Assembly: GCF_037572775.1 (NCBI RefSeq)
Contig: NZ_JBBHKA010000001.1
Coordinates: forward strand, 992,001 to 1,056,000
DNA from: Ramlibacter sp. PS4R-6
GTDB lineage: Bacteria; Pseudomonadota; Gammaproteobacteria; Burkholderiales; Burkholderiaceae_C
Length of the DNA stretch: 64,000 nucleotides
Direction: 5' to 3'
The position numbers and the translations under genes were made by a program. Below are positions 32,252-41,647 of this stretch, one piece after another; the first letter of the stretch is position 1; every line of letters starts with the position of its first letter. The notes below the pieces were generated by a model. It had not been told where the DNA came from. It saw only the letters and a list, made by a program, of their open reading frames with translations, and ran no database searches.

Positions 32252-32257
32252 TATAAT
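32252..32257 (+). promoter_or_regulatory. -10 element of the initiator tRNA promoter
   Basis: A perfect TATAAT lies 12 bp before the mature tRNA 5' end, just after the rplQ stop. I see no good -35 hexamer at the right distance, so it may work with a weak -35 or with read-through from rplQ. Confidence 0.5.
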
Positions 32258-32269
32258 TCACAGTTCTGA

Positions 32270-32346
<77 letters not shown>

Positions 32347-32351
32347 CTTTC

Positions 32352-32380
32352 AACGAGGCCCTTTGGGGCCTCGTTTGTTT
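32352..32380 (+). terminator. intrinsic terminator after tRNA-fMet
   Basis: AACGAGGCCC (32352-32361) pairs with GGGCCTCGTT (32366-32375), followed by TGTTT. It begins 5 nt after the tRNA 3' end. Confidence 0.85.
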
Positions 32381-32396
32381 GGGGCAAGCCAAAACA

Positions 32397-32421
32397 ACGC
32401 CTCCTGACAAGGAGGCGTTTT
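32397..32421 (+). terminator. second intrinsic terminator before the cupin gene
   Basis: ACGCCTCC (32397-32404) pairs with GGAGGCGT (32411-32418) around TGACAA, followed by TTT. Together with the first hairpin it insulates the ribosomal/tRNA unit from the cupin gene. It could also act as leader structure for that gene. Confidence 0.75.
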
Positions 32422-32457
32422 CATTTGCGCGATCATCCGGCCTCGAGGAGAACATCC

Positions 32458-32937
32458 ATGGCCATCAACGACCGCGTCGTCAACATCGACGAACTGAAGC
32501 TGGAAGTCCTGAAGCACGGCGACAAGTTCGAAACCCGCGCCGCGCGCATCGGCCCCAGGGTCGGCGCGAAGGACCTGGGCTACTCCTACGACGTGCTGCC
32601 GCCCGGCAAGGCCGGCTGCCCCTTCCACAGCCACCGCGCCGAGGAGGAGATGTTCTTCATCGTGCGCGGCAGCGGCCTGCTGCGCTACGGCACCGAGACG
32701 CGCAAGATCCGCGCGGGCGACTTCATCTGCTGTCCCACCGGCGGCCCGGAGACGGCGCACCAGATCGTCAACGACTCGGGCGAAGACCTCGCGTACATCT
32801 CCGTGAGCACCATGATGCCGGCGGAGGTCTGCGAATACCCCGACTCGGGCAAGATCGGCGCGTTCGGCGAGGGCGACGCGCGCGTGCGGCACCTGACGCG
32901 CCCCGCGCAGGCGCTCGACTACTGGGACGGCGAGTAG
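32458..32937 (+). CDS. cupin-domain protein
   Basis: A 159-residue single-cupin protein. Cupin motif 1 (CPFHSHRAEEEMFFIVRGSG, about residues 53-72) supplies the metal-binding His-x-His and Glu, and motif 2 (RAGDFICCPTGGPETAH, about 84-100) the last His. Such proteins include isomerases, oxygenases and sugar-binding proteins; the reaction is not predictable. GAGGAG is placed well before the ATG. Convergent with glgC. Confidence 0.8.
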   Translation: MAINDRVVNIDELKLEVLKHGDKFETRAARIGPRVGAKDLGYSYDVLPPGKAGCPFHSHRAEEEMFFIVRGSGLLRYGTETRKIRAGDFICCPTGGPETAHQIVNDSGEDLAYISVSTMMPAEVCEYPDSGKIGAFGEGDARVRHLTRPAQALDYWDGE

Positions 32938-32944
32938 GCCGGCC

Positions 32945-34258
<1,314 letters not shown>

Positions 34259-34357
34259 GCGTGCCGTGTCTCCTGCGGGGCACTGTGGCGCAGCCGCGCG
34301 CGCGCCGATGTAGGACGACGCGCGGTTTTCAGCGCTTGAGCAGCGGGGAGGGACGGA

Positions 34358-34433
34358 TGGCGCGGCTGGCGGGGATCGAACCCACGACCCTTGGCTTCGG
34401 AGGCCAATACTCTATCCACTGAGCTACAGCCGC
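34358..34433 (-). tRNA. tRNA-Arg (CCG)
   Basis: A 76-nt tRNA with encoded CCA. The acceptor stem GCGGCTG/CAGCCGC is fully paired, the D arm is AGCTCAGTGGATAGAGT, the anticodon loop is CTCCGAA (anticodon CCG) and the T loop is GTTCGATCC. Confidence 0.95.
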
Positions 34434-34511
34434 GTGTGGACGTGCAGGACACATTATCCGCGATGCCGGGGGCACGCCCGGCGCCCGCCAGGAGGCGCTG
34501 GCCCCGGCCGA

Positions 34512-34517
34512 TATAAT
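34512..34517 (+). promoter_or_regulatory. -10 element upstream of the di-haem cytochrome gene
   Basis: A perfect TATAAT 40 bp before the start codon; transcription would begin near 34524. This makes ATG 34557 the sensible start and rules against the in-frame ATG at 34521. The -35 region is not recognisable. Confidence 0.5.
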
Positions 34518-34556
34518 CGAATGTTGATCCCGAAGAAACGCCCCACCGAGGACGCC

Positions 34557-35465
34557 ATGACCGATAACGCGTTGAACGAAGAACACGCACTCGAGGGCCA
34601 CACCGGCCCCATCAAGACCCCCAAGCAGCTGCTCGTCACGGTCATCGCCTCTTTCGTCGTCCCGGTGTTCATCATCATCGGCCTGGTGCTGTACGTGGTG
34701 TCCGAGAACAAGCCGTCCGGCAGCACGCAGGCCGAGGCGCACGCCCTGGGCGGCGTGACGGCGCAGGACCTCGACCGCGGCGTCGCCGAGCGCATCCGCA
34801 AGGTCGGCGCCGTGGAAATCCGCGACGCCAACCGGCCCCTGAAGGCGGGCGAGGAAGTCTTCAAGGCCCAGTGCGCGGCCTGCCACGCCACCGGCGCGGC
34901 CGGCGCGCCCAAGGTCGGCGATGCCGGCGCCTGGGGCCCGCGCATCGCCAAGGGCTTCGACACGCTGGTGCAATCGGCGCTGAAGGGCAAGGGCGGCATG
35001 CCCGCGCAATCGGGCGGCGATTTCGACGACACCGAGATCGCGCGCGCCGTCGCCTACATGGCCAACCAGGCCGGCGCGAAGTTCGCCGAGCCGCAGCGCC
35101 CGGCCGCCGCAACGGCCAATGCCGCCTCCGCTGCTGCACCCGTGGCCGCAACGACCGCCGCCGCCGCGCCCGCTGCGGCCACGCCCGCTCCGGCGGCACA
35201 GCAAACCGCTGCTGCCGGCGCCGGCGCGAACGTCGGCGAAGCGCTGTACAAGCAAACCTGCGCCACCTGCCACGCGGCCGGCATCGCGGGCGCCCCGAAG
35301 TTCGGCGACAAGGCCGCGTGGGCGCCGCGCATCAAGACGGGGCTCGACCAGCTGGTGCAGGCGGCGATCAAGGGCAAGGGCGCCATGCCGCCCAAGGGCG
35401 GCGCCAGCGCCAGCGACGCCGACATTCGCGCGGCCGTGCAGTACATGGTGAACGCGGCGAAGTAA
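34557..35465 (+). CDS. di-haem cytochrome c5-type protein, membrane-anchored
   Basis: A 302-residue protein. An N-terminal transmembrane anchor (about residues 27-48, LLVTVIASFVVPVFIIIGLV) is followed by two cytochrome c5-like domains with CAACH (about residues 105-109) and CATCH (about 237-241). They are joined by a long Ala/Pro/Thr-rich linker of about 55 residues. Each has a downstream Met as likely axial ligand (GGMPAQ, GAMPPK). It would carry electrons in the periplasm, perhaps to a terminal oxidase; the partner is not visible. CGAGGA is the likely ribosome binding site. Confidence 0.9.
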   Translation: MTDNALNEEHALEGHTGPIKTPKQLLVTVIASFVVPVFIIIGLVLYVVSENKPSGSTQAEAHALGGVTAQDLDRGVAERIRKVGAVEIRDANRPLKAGEEVFKAQCAACHATGAAGAPKVGDAGAWGPRIAKGFDTLVQSALKGKGGMPAQSGGDFDDTEIARAVAYMANQAGAKFAEPQRPAAATANAASAAAPVAATTAAAAPAAATPAPAAQQTAAAGAGANVGEALYKQTCATCHAAGIAGAPKFGDKAAWAPRIKTGLDQLVQAAIKGKGAMPPKGGASASDADIRAAVQYMVNAAK

Positions 35466-35484
35466 GCGCAGCGCACCCCGCAAC

Positions 35485-35507
35485 GAAGCCGGCCTTGTGC
35501 CGGCTTC
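35485..35507. terminator. terminator hairpin shared by convergent genes
   Basis: GAAGCCGGC pairs with GCCGGCTTC around CTTGT, then CTGCTTTC. It lies between the cytochrome stop and the convergent hypothetical gene's stop. Confidence 0.7.
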
Positions 35508-35513
35508 CTGCTT

Positions 35514-36044
35514 TCAGGCGTCCGCGCGCGCCGCGGCCGGGTGGCGCACGAAGTGGAAGCGCTCCGGCAGCTCGGCGGCAGCGGCCTGCTGCGTGCGCCA
35601 CGCACCCGACTCGATCGCGTCGGCCGCGGCTTCCATGTCCAGCGTGTGCACGATGCCGAAGCCGATGTCGGTGTCCAGGTACACGTGGCCGCCCTCGTCG
35701 ACGATGACGCCCTTCACGGTGGCGCTTCGCCCGGTGTGCGCGGCAACGGCACGGCCCGCGCCGATGCGGAACACCAGCGGCGTGGCCTCGAGCTCGACGT
35801 AGACGCGCTGCGGGCCGTTCTGGAAGAACCAGCGCCCCTGGTCATCTGGCTCGTAGTTGCGGTGAATGAAGTCGATGAGCTTCTCGTGCCGCAGGACCGA
35901 CCCCTTGGCCTGAGGGAAAGGGCCGGCGGCCTGCGTACGGTCGTCGCGCATGTACCAGTTGCCGCGCGCGTCCAGCCCGAGCCAGCCCCAGCAGTTCGGC
36001 ACGTTGGGCCACTTGGCAATGGCCTGGCGAACGATGTCGTCCAT
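35514..36044 (-). CDS. conserved protein of unknown function (DUF2946/DUF2944-era family)
   Basis: A 176-residue soluble protein. It has the recognisable conserved opening IAKWPNVPNCWGWLGLDARG and RWFFQNGPQRVYVELEATPL, which I associate with a widespread proteobacterial family without known role. I am not sure of the Pfam number. No signal peptide or cofactor motif is seen. A strong hairpin with a minus-strand U-tract lies 60 bp upstream of its start. Confidence 0.7.
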   Translation of the reverse strand: MDDIVRQAIAKWPNVPNCWGWLGLDARGNWYMRDDRTQAAGPFPQAKGSVLRHEKLIDFIHRNYEPDDQGRWFFQNGPQRVYVELEATPLVFRIGAGRAVAAHTGRSATVKGVIVDEGGHVYLDTDIGFGIVHTLDMEAAADAIESGAWRTQQAAAAELPERFHFVRHPAAARADA

Positions 36045-36105
36045 CGCACGATTATGGGCAGCGCCGAGCTCAGCCACAAAACAAAAAGGCGGCAGGCGAG
36101 CGGCG

Positions 36106-36140
36106 CAGAAAAACAAAAAGGCGCCGCTGAGCGGCGCCTT
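36106..36140 (-). terminator. minus-strand intrinsic terminator or attenuator
   Basis: AAGGCGCCGC (36118-36127) pairs perfectly with GCGGCGCCTT (36131-36140). On the minus strand it is followed by TTTGTTTTTC, a full terminator. The next minus-strand gene starts 60 bp further on, so this is either the end of an unseen minus-strand transcript or a leader attenuator. Confidence 0.65.
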
Positions 36141-36147
36141 GTGGAAG

Positions 36148-36166
36148 GGCATCCCCTGGGGATGCC
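36148..36166. repeat. 19-bp perfect inverted repeat
   Basis: GGCATCCCC and GGGGATGCC around a single T. It is adjacent to the terminator above and would form a second stem in the same minus-strand RNA. Confidence 0.55.
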
Positions 36167-36262
36167 TTGCATGATCTCGTCGTGTTCTGGGGTTGTCTCC
36201 TCGGTCCCTCGCCCTCGCGGCCACGTCCCGGTGCCCGCTGCGAGTGCCTCACTGTAGGGGCC

Positions 36263-36278
36263 GCACTGCGCGGGTGCA
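36263..36278 (+). promoter_or_regulatory. NtrC-like binding site upstream of amtB
   Basis: GCACT-N5-GGTGCA closely fits the NtrC dyad (TGCACC-N5-GGTGCA). It lies about 75 bp upstream of the sigma-54 promoter, a normal enhancer distance. Confidence 0.6.
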
Positions 36279-36350
36279 TCGGGACTTTCCCGCCCCGGAT
36301 TGCGGCATGCGCGTGCCGCGATGGTGCGAATCGTAAGTATGCGTACGATC

Positions 36351-36366
36351 TGGCACGGTTGATGCA
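36351..36366 (+). promoter_or_regulatory. sigma-54 promoter of amtB
   Basis: TGGCACGGTTGATGCA matches the -24/-12 consensus TGGCACRN4TTGCW at every fixed position but one (A for T before TGC). The predicted transcription start is near 36377, 25 bp before the GTG start codon. Confidence 0.82.
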
Positions 36367-36401
36367 CGGCACCGGCGTTGGGAATCCACGAAGGAACCGA
36401 A

Positions 36402-37883
36402 GTGCACACCGCCCCGCGCCTTTTCGCCGCCCTCGTTGCGGCGGCCGCATTGATGGTCGCGCTGCCCGTTGGCGCGCAGTCGCCGGCGGCTGCCGCGGCT
36501 TCCGCAACCCTGAACCCCGAAGCCGCGATCGCCGCCGCCGCATCGGGCACGATGCCCTTGCCGGCGCCCGCCGCGCCGACGGTCGCGGCCGTCGCGCCCG
36601 CGCCCGCAGCGGCGGCTTCGGCGACGCCCGCGCCGGCGCCCATCACCCGGCCCTCGCTCGTGCCGCATGAATCCATCAACGCCGCCGACACGGCCTGGAT
36701 GATGACGTCGACGGCACTCGTGCTGCTGATGACGCTGCCGGGCATCGCCTTCTTCTACGCCGGCATGGTGCGCAAGAAGAGCGTGATCAACACGATGGCG
36801 TGCGTGGTCGCCATCGCCTCGCTGGTGAGCCTGCTGTGGTTTGCCGTCGGCTACTCGTGGGCGTTCACGCCCGGCTCGCCCTTCATCGGCAACGGCAGCC
36901 GCCTGTGGTTCGCGGGCCTGGACTACTACAAGGAGGGCAAGGTGATGGCCAGCCACATCGCGCCCAACATTCCCGAGTCGGTGTACGCGATGTTCCAGCT
37001 CACCTTCGCCATCATCACCGCGGCGCTGGTGGTCGGCTCCTTCGTCGAGCGTATGAAGTTCTCGGCCATGCTGTGGTTCACCGGCCTGTGGTCGCTGTTC
37101 GTCTACGCGCCCATCGCGCACTGGGTGTGGGAGCCGGGCGGCTGGCTCGCGCAGCTTGGTGCGCTCGACTTCGCCGGCGGCTCGGTCGTGCACATCAACG
37201 CCGGTGTCTCCGGCCTGGTCTGCGCGTATTTTCTGGGCCCGCGGCGCGGCTACGGGCGCGAGGCCTTCGAGCCCTTCAACCTCGGCCTGACGATGGCGGG
37301 CGCCGGCCTGCTGTGGGTCGGCTGGTTCGGCTTCAACGCCGGCTCCGCGGTGGCCTCCGACGGGCGCGCGGGCCTCGCGATGGCCGTGACGCACATCGCA
37401 GCGGCCGCAGGCGCCATCGCGTGGATGCTGGCCGAATGGGTTGTGCGCAGCCGCCCCTCGCTGCTCGGCCTGTGCTCCGGCCTGGTGGCCGGGCTCGTTG
37501 CGATCACGCCGGCATCGGGCTTCGTCACGCCGGCCTCGGCTCTGCTCATCGGCGGCGTCGCGGGCATCGCGTGCTACTGGGGTGCAACCGCGCTCAAGCG
37601 CCTGCTGCGTGCCGACGACTCCCTCGACGTCTTCGGCGTGCATGGCGTCGGCGGCATCGTCGGCTGCCTGATGACCGGCCTGCTCGCGAACAAGGGCGTC
37701 TCCGGTGCGCAGGGCAACTTGCTGGTGCAGACCATCGACGCGCTGGCCGTGCTCTTCTACAGCGGGATCATGACGGCCGTGCTGCTCCTGGTGACGAAGT
37801 TCATCGTCGGCCTGCGCGTGGAGGAAAACGCCGAGCAGGTGGGCCTGGACATCTCGCAGCACCGCGAACGCATCACCTCCTAG
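36402..37883 (+). CDS. amtB: ammonium transporter
   Basis: A 493-residue Amt protein with signal peptide (about residues 1-26) and eleven transmembrane helices. FFYAGMVRKKS (near residue 124), the pore twin histidines in SVVHINAG and VFGVHGVGG, and WFGFNAGSA are present. Between the signal peptide and the first helix is an unusual Ala/Pro-rich segment of about 65 residues. Start is GTG with GAAGGAA upstream; a TTG 24 bp earlier coincides with the predicted transcription start. Sigma-54 control implies induction by nitrogen limitation. No glnK is adjacent. Confidence 0.95.
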   Translation: MHTAPRLFAALVAAAALMVALPVGAQSPAAAAASATLNPEAAIAAAASGTMPLPAPAAPTVAAVAPAPAAAASATPAPAPITRPSLVPHESINAADTAWMMTSTALVLLMTLPGIAFFYAGMVRKKSVINTMACVVAIASLVSLLWFAVGYSWAFTPGSPFIGNGSRLWFAGLDYYKEGKVMASHIAPNIPESVYAMFQLTFAIITAALVVGSFVERMKFSAMLWFTGLWSLFVYAPIAHWVWEPGGWLAQLGALDFAGGSVVHINAGVSGLVCAYFLGPRRGYGREAFEPFNLGLTMAGAGLLWVGWFGFNAGSAVASDGRAGLAMAVTHIAAAAGAIAWMLAEWVVRSRPSLLGLCSGLVAGLVAITPASGFVTPASALLIGGVAGIACYWGATALKRLLRADDSLDVFGVHGVGGIVGCLMTGLLANKGVSGAQGNLLVQTIDALAVLFYSGIMTAVLLLVTKFIVGLRVEENAEQVGLDISQHRERITS

Positions 37884-37904
37884 CCAACGGAAGGGAGCCC
37901 TGCC

Positions 37905-38207
37905 ATGCTCGTCAGCCAGAAAATCGCCATCGCCGCCCACCTGCACGTGCTGCTCAGGCGCAAGACCGGCCGCGTGACGGACACCGAATGGATGGCTTCG
38001 AACCTGGAGTACGCGGCCGAGATCGTGCGCTTCGCGCGCGCGCACGCCACGGAAGACGGCCACGCCGACCTGGACGAATGGGCCGGCAAGCTCGAGCAGG
38101 CGGTGCTGCAGAAGGGCCCGCCGCCGAAGGTGCCGCTGGTGCAGGCGCTGCACGAGCGAGCGCAGGAGCAGCCGGACGGGCCCCGTTACGTCGGGGGCAT
38201 CCGCTAG
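37905..38207 (+). CDS. small conserved protein of unknown function
   Basis: A 100-residue soluble, helical protein (KIAIAAHLHVLLRRKTGRVT; ends RYVGGIR). I do not recognise a domain. It follows amtB by 21 bp with AAGGGAG before the ATG, so it is probably co-transcribed and nitrogen-regulated. It is not a PII protein by sequence. Confidence 0.6.
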   Translation: MLVSQKIAIAAHLHVLLRRKTGRVTDTEWMASNLEYAAEIVRFARAHATEDGHADLDEWAGKLEQAVLQKGPPPKVPLVQALHERAQEQPDGPRYVGGIR

Positions 38208-38269
38208 GCCCCAGGCGCTAAAATCCCCGCGCCCGCAACGGGTGCAGTCGACACACACAGGGGATTCCC

Positions 38270-39301
38270 ATGACCTTCGCCTTGCGTTCATTCGCCCTCG
38301 CCGGCGTCTTCGTCCTTGCCGCCTGCGGAGGCGGCGGTGGCAGTGCCGGGGGCGGCTCCGGCGGCGTGGGTTCCGGCCCGCAATCGGTGGCCATCACCGA
38401 AAGCAACGCCAAGCCCGTGGCCGCCAATGCGGTCGACAGCGCGCAGAACACCTCGGCCACCAGCGGCGCTGCGCTGCCCATCGGCGTGCAGGTGGATGCC
38501 GCAGCAGGCGCCACCCAGCTGCAGCAACTCGCCGCCATCGTGAAGCACGCGGCGACTTCCGCCGCCGGTGCGCGCTTGCCGGTGGGCATCTCGATCAGCG
38601 AAACCCTCGCCTGCTCGCAGGGCGGCACGATGACCATCAGCGGCAACGTCGCCAGCCCCAACGGCATCGGTGCCGGCGACACGCTGAGCATCAGCGCCAG
38701 CAACTGCGCCGAGAGCGTCGGCGGCCAGACGGAAGTCGTGAACGGCCAGCTCGCCGTCACCATCGCGAGCGGCTCCATCACCGACGCCCTGCCTTTCCAC
38801 GTGGTCATGAACGTCACCGTCACGAACCTGAGCGTGCAGGCCGGCGGCGTGACGACGGTGGCCAACGGCGACGTGCGGCTGGACTGGACGGCGAACAGCC
38901 TCACCTCCGAAACGCTCAGCGCCAGCGGCACGGCGATGTCGACGCGCCAGACGATCTCGGGCACGACGCGCACTAACACCATGCGCAACTACACGCAGAC
39001 GCTCACGGTGAATGGCAGCACGTTCACGGGCACGCTGTCCGCCACGATCGAGACCGACAGCACCCGCCTGGGCAACGCGACGGTCAAGTACACGATCACC
39101 ACGCCGACCCCGCTGGTGTGGAGCGCCAGCACGCGCCTGGCCACTGCCGGTGTCGTCAAGGTGGTGGGCGCGAACAATTCGCAGCTCGTGGCGACGATCG
39201 CCGCCAACGGCACGGTGGCGATCCAGGTCGACGCCAACGGCGACGGCACCTTCGAGACGACGGTCACGTCCACGACGGCCGAGCTGTCCGGCCTGCGCTG
39301 A
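38270..39301 (+). CDS. lipoprotein of unknown function
   Basis: A 343-residue lipoprotein: signal peptide with lipobox LAAC (Cys19), followed by a Gly/Ser-rich linker (GGGGGSAGGGSGGVGSG). The mature part is rich in Thr, Ser, Val and Asn with alternating polar/hydrophobic beta-strand pattern and a final DANGDGTFETTV segment. No family is recognised. A TAAAAT lies upstream at 38219. The next frame starts one base after its stop. Confidence 0.65.
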   Translation: MTFALRSFALAGVFVLAACGGGGGSAGGGSGGVGSGPQSVAITESNAKPVAANAVDSAQNTSATSGAALPIGVQVDAAAGATQLQQLAAIVKHAATSAAGARLPVGISISETLACSQGGTMTISGNVASPNGIGAGDTLSISASNCAESVGGQTEVVNGQLAVTIASGSITDALPFHVVMNVTVTNLSVQAGGVTTVANGDVRLDWTANSLTSETLSASGTAMSTRQTISGTTRTNTMRNYTQTLTVNGSTFTGTLSATIETDSTRLGNATVKYTITTPTPLVWSASTRLATAGVVKVVGANNSQLVATIAANGTVAIQVDANGDGTFETTVTSTTAELSGLR

Positions 39302-39302
39302 G

Positions 39303-40022
39303 GTGCTGGCCGACGCGCCCGACGCGTGGCGGTGGGAAGCCACGGCCACGCATCGTGTGCTCGTCGAGCGCGATGCGGCCGGCGCGCGTCTGTTGAAGGA
39401 AAGCGGGCCGCTCGCGCGCTTGCGCGTCACGGCGCCGCTGGGCCGCATCGAGTGGTCTGCAGCGTTCGCGCACGGCCGCCTCGACTACGACGGGCGCACA
39501 CAGGCCGGCGGGCTGCTCGCCACCGCCTCGCGCCACACCGAAGCCGAAACGGGCCTGCGCTGGCGGCCGCTGCAGCCGCGTGCGTGGGGCGAGGCCTGGG
39601 TATCACTCGATGCGCTCTGGTTCCGCCGCGACATCGCCGCCACCACGGCCGCCGCCGGCTTGCGCGAGACGTCCGTGTTGTGGTTGGCCGGTGTGGGTTG
39701 GACCGGCCCGGCGTGGCAGGCCGCAGGCTGGCAGCTCGCGCCGCGCGCCGCATGGCGCACGAGCATCGCGCACCGCCTGCACATCGACTACGGCGGGCTG
39801 TTCGACCCCTCGTCGTTTCGCGGTGGGCGGCGCAGCGACCTGTCGCTGGGCGCGACGGCGGCGCTGGCATCCAACTGGTCGCTCGCGCTCGACTGGCGGC
39901 GCTCGCGGCAATCGGCCAGCGGGGTCGTGGCCATCCATCGCTCGGGGGCCGTCGCCGGCACGGTGTTCCAGCCGCGCCTGGCCATCGACGACGTCGCGCT
40001 GACGCTTTCGCGGACCTTCTAG
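39303..40022 (+). CDS. beta-barrel-like protein of unknown function without visible signal peptide
   Basis: From GTG 39303 the product is 239 residues. The sequence has amphipathic strand alternation with many Trp, Arg and Ala (GRIEWSAAFAHGRLDYDGR; SDLSLGATAALASNWSLALD) and ends in LSRTF, a terminal Phe as in outer-membrane barrels. No export signal precedes it. The frame stays open back to 39012 under the lipoprotein gene, so a frameshift fusion with the lipoprotein is conceivable. Its TAG stop is the same CTAG used by the convergent GMC gene. Confidence 0.5.
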   Translation: MLADAPDAWRWEATATHRVLVERDAAGARLLKESGPLARLRVTAPLGRIEWSAAFAHGRLDYDGRTQAGGLLATASRHTEAETGLRWRPLQPRAWGEAWVSLDALWFRRDIAATTAAAGLRETSVLWLAGVGWTGPAWQAAGWQLAPRAAWRTSIAHRLHIDYGGLFDPSSFRGGRRSDLSLGATAALASNWSLALDWRRSRQSASGVVAIHRSGAVAGTVFQPRLAIDDVALTLSRTF

Positions 40023-41647
40023 CGCGCGTCCTGCGCGATCCACTCGGCGGCCTTCTCGGCCATCATGAGCGTCGGCGAGTTGGTGTTGCCGCTGGTGATC
40101 GTCGGCATCGCGCCGGCATCGACCACGCGCAGCTTCGCGATGCCGCGCACGCGCAGCTTCGAATCGAGCACGGCCATCGCATCGCCGTCCGCGCCCATCT
40201 TCGTGGTGCCCACCGGGTGGAAGATGGTGGTGGCGATGTCGCCGGCCAGCTTGGCCAGCTCCTCGTCGCTTTGGTACTGCAGGCCCGGCCGCCATTCCTC
40301 GGGCGCGTACTTCGCCAGCGCCGGCTGCGCGCAGATGCGGCGCGTGACGCGCAGCGAATCGGCGGCCACCTGCCGGTCTTCCGGCGTCGACAGGTAGTTG
40401 GGGCGGATCAGCGGCGCGTCCTCGAACTTGTTGCTGCGGATGCGCACCGTGCCGCGGCTGGTCGGGTTCAGGTTGCACACGCTCGCCGTGAACGCGGGGA
40501 AGGGGTGCAGCGGCTCGCCGAAGGCGTCGAGCGACAGCGGCTGCACGTGGTACTCGATGTTGGGCCACTCGAACTGCGGTGCGCTGCGCGTGAACGCACC
40601 CAGCTGCGACGGCGCCATGCTCATGGGGCCGCTGCGGAACATCGCGTACTCCGCGCCGATCTTCAACTTGCCCCACAACGAGTTCGCCAGCGTGTTGAGC
40701 GTGGTCACGCCCTTCACCTTGAACACCGCGCGGATCTGCAAATGGTCCTGCAGGTTCTCGCCGACGCCGGGCAGCTCGTGCACGAGGGGGATCGCGTGCT
40801 GGCGCAGCAGCTCGGCGGGGCCGATGCCCGACAGCTGCAGGATCTGCGGCGAGCCGATGCTGCCGGCGGCCAGGATCATCTCGTGCCTGGCCGCGACGTT
40901 GACCAGCTGCTGCCCGTCCCACACCAGCGCTCCGGCGCAGCGCAGCGAACCGTCGCCGTTCTTCTCGGTCTTCAGCCGCACGACGTGGGCGCCCGTCCAC
41001 ATCTCGAAGTTGGGGCGGCCGTAGCAGGTCGGGCGCAGGAAGGCCTTCGCGGTGTTCCAGCGCCAGCCGTCCTTCTGGTTCACCTGGAAGTAGCCGACGC
41101 CTTCGTTGTTGCCGCGGTTGAAGTCGGTCGAGTGCGGGATGCCGGCCTGCTGCGCTGCTTGCGCGAACGCATCGAGGATGTCCCAGCGCAGGCGCTGCCG
41201 CTCCACGCGCCATTCGCCGCCGGCACCGTGCACCTCGTCGGCACCCTGGTAGTAGTCCTCGTGTTTCTTGAAGTAGGGCAGCGCGTTGTCCCAGCCCCAG
41301 CTCGCGTCGCCGGTCATGCGCGCCCAGCCGTCGTAGTCGCGCGACTGGCCGCGCATGTAGATCATGCCGTTGATGCTGGACGAGCCGCCCAGCGCCTTGC
41401 CGCGCGGGTACTTCAGCGCGCGCCCATTCAGCCCCGGATCGCTCTCGGTCTTGTACAGCCAGTCCGTGCGCGGGTTGCCGATGCAGTACAGGTAGCCCAC
41501 CGGGATGTGGATCCAGTGGTAGTCGTCGCGCCGCCCCGCCTCGATCAGGAGCACGCGCTTGGTCTTGTCGGCCGACAGGCGGTTGGCCAGCAGGCAGCCC
41601 GCGGTGCCCGCGCCGACGATGACGTAGTCGAAGTCGGGTGCGCTCAC
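40019..41647 (-). CDS. GMC family FAD-dependent alcohol/choline dehydrogenase-like oxidoreductase
   Basis: A 542-residue flavoprotein with the FAD motif [17 protein letters not shown] (residues 8-24), GMC signature 1 ([21 protein letters not shown], about 79-99, in two halves), signature 2 ([18 protein letters not shown], about 260-277) and the catalytic His region [10 protein letters not shown] (about 467-476). Substrates in the family are alcohols such as choline or medium-chain alcohols. It overlaps mmsA by four bases as last gene of a catabolic operon. No signal peptide is seen. Confidence 0.92.
   Translation of the reverse strand: MSAPDFDYVIVGAGTAGCLLANRLSADKTKRVLLIEAGRRDDYHWIHIPVGYLYCIGNPRTDWLYKTESDPGLNGRALKYPRGKALGGSSSINGMIYMRGQSRDYDGWARMTGDASWGWDNALPYFKKHEDYYQGADEVHGAGGEWRVERQRLRWDILDAFAQAAQQAGIPHSTDFNRGNNEGVGYFQVNQKDGWRWNTAKAFLRPTCYGRPNFEMWTGAHVVRLKTEKNGDGSLRCAGALVWDGQQLVNVAARHEMILAAGSIGSPQILQLSGIGPAELLRQHAIPLVHELPGVGENLQDHLQIRAVFKVKGVTTLNTLANSLWGKLKIGAEYAMFRSGPMSMAPSQLGAFTRSAPQFEWPNIEYHVQPLSLDAFGEPLHPFPAFTASVCNLNPTSRGTVRIRSNKFEDAPLIRPNYLSTPEDRQVAADSLRVTRRICAQPALAKYAPEEWRPGLQYQSDEELAKLAGDIATTIFHPVGTTKMGADGDAMAVLDSKLRVRGIAKLRVVDAGAMPTITSGNTNSPTLMMAEKAAEWIAQDAR

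Larger units (their letters stand above)
36045..36401. other. 357-bp regulatory gap between the unknown gene and amtB
   Basis: The left half holds two strong inverted repeats that look like minus-strand termination structures. The right half holds an NtrC-like site, a small palindrome (ATCGTA-N8-TACGAT at 36330-36349) and the sigma-54 promoter of amtB. No protein is evident. Confidence 0.6.

Noticed and set aside
36330..36349. ATCGTA-N8-TACGAT palindrome beside the amtB promoter
   Set aside because: Too close to the -24 element to be an enhancer and arms are only 6 bp; kept as a note, not called as an operator.
36249..38291. 680-codon minus-strand frame opposite amtB
   Set aside because: Antisense shadow of amtB, with His/Arg/Gln-rich composition and no domain.
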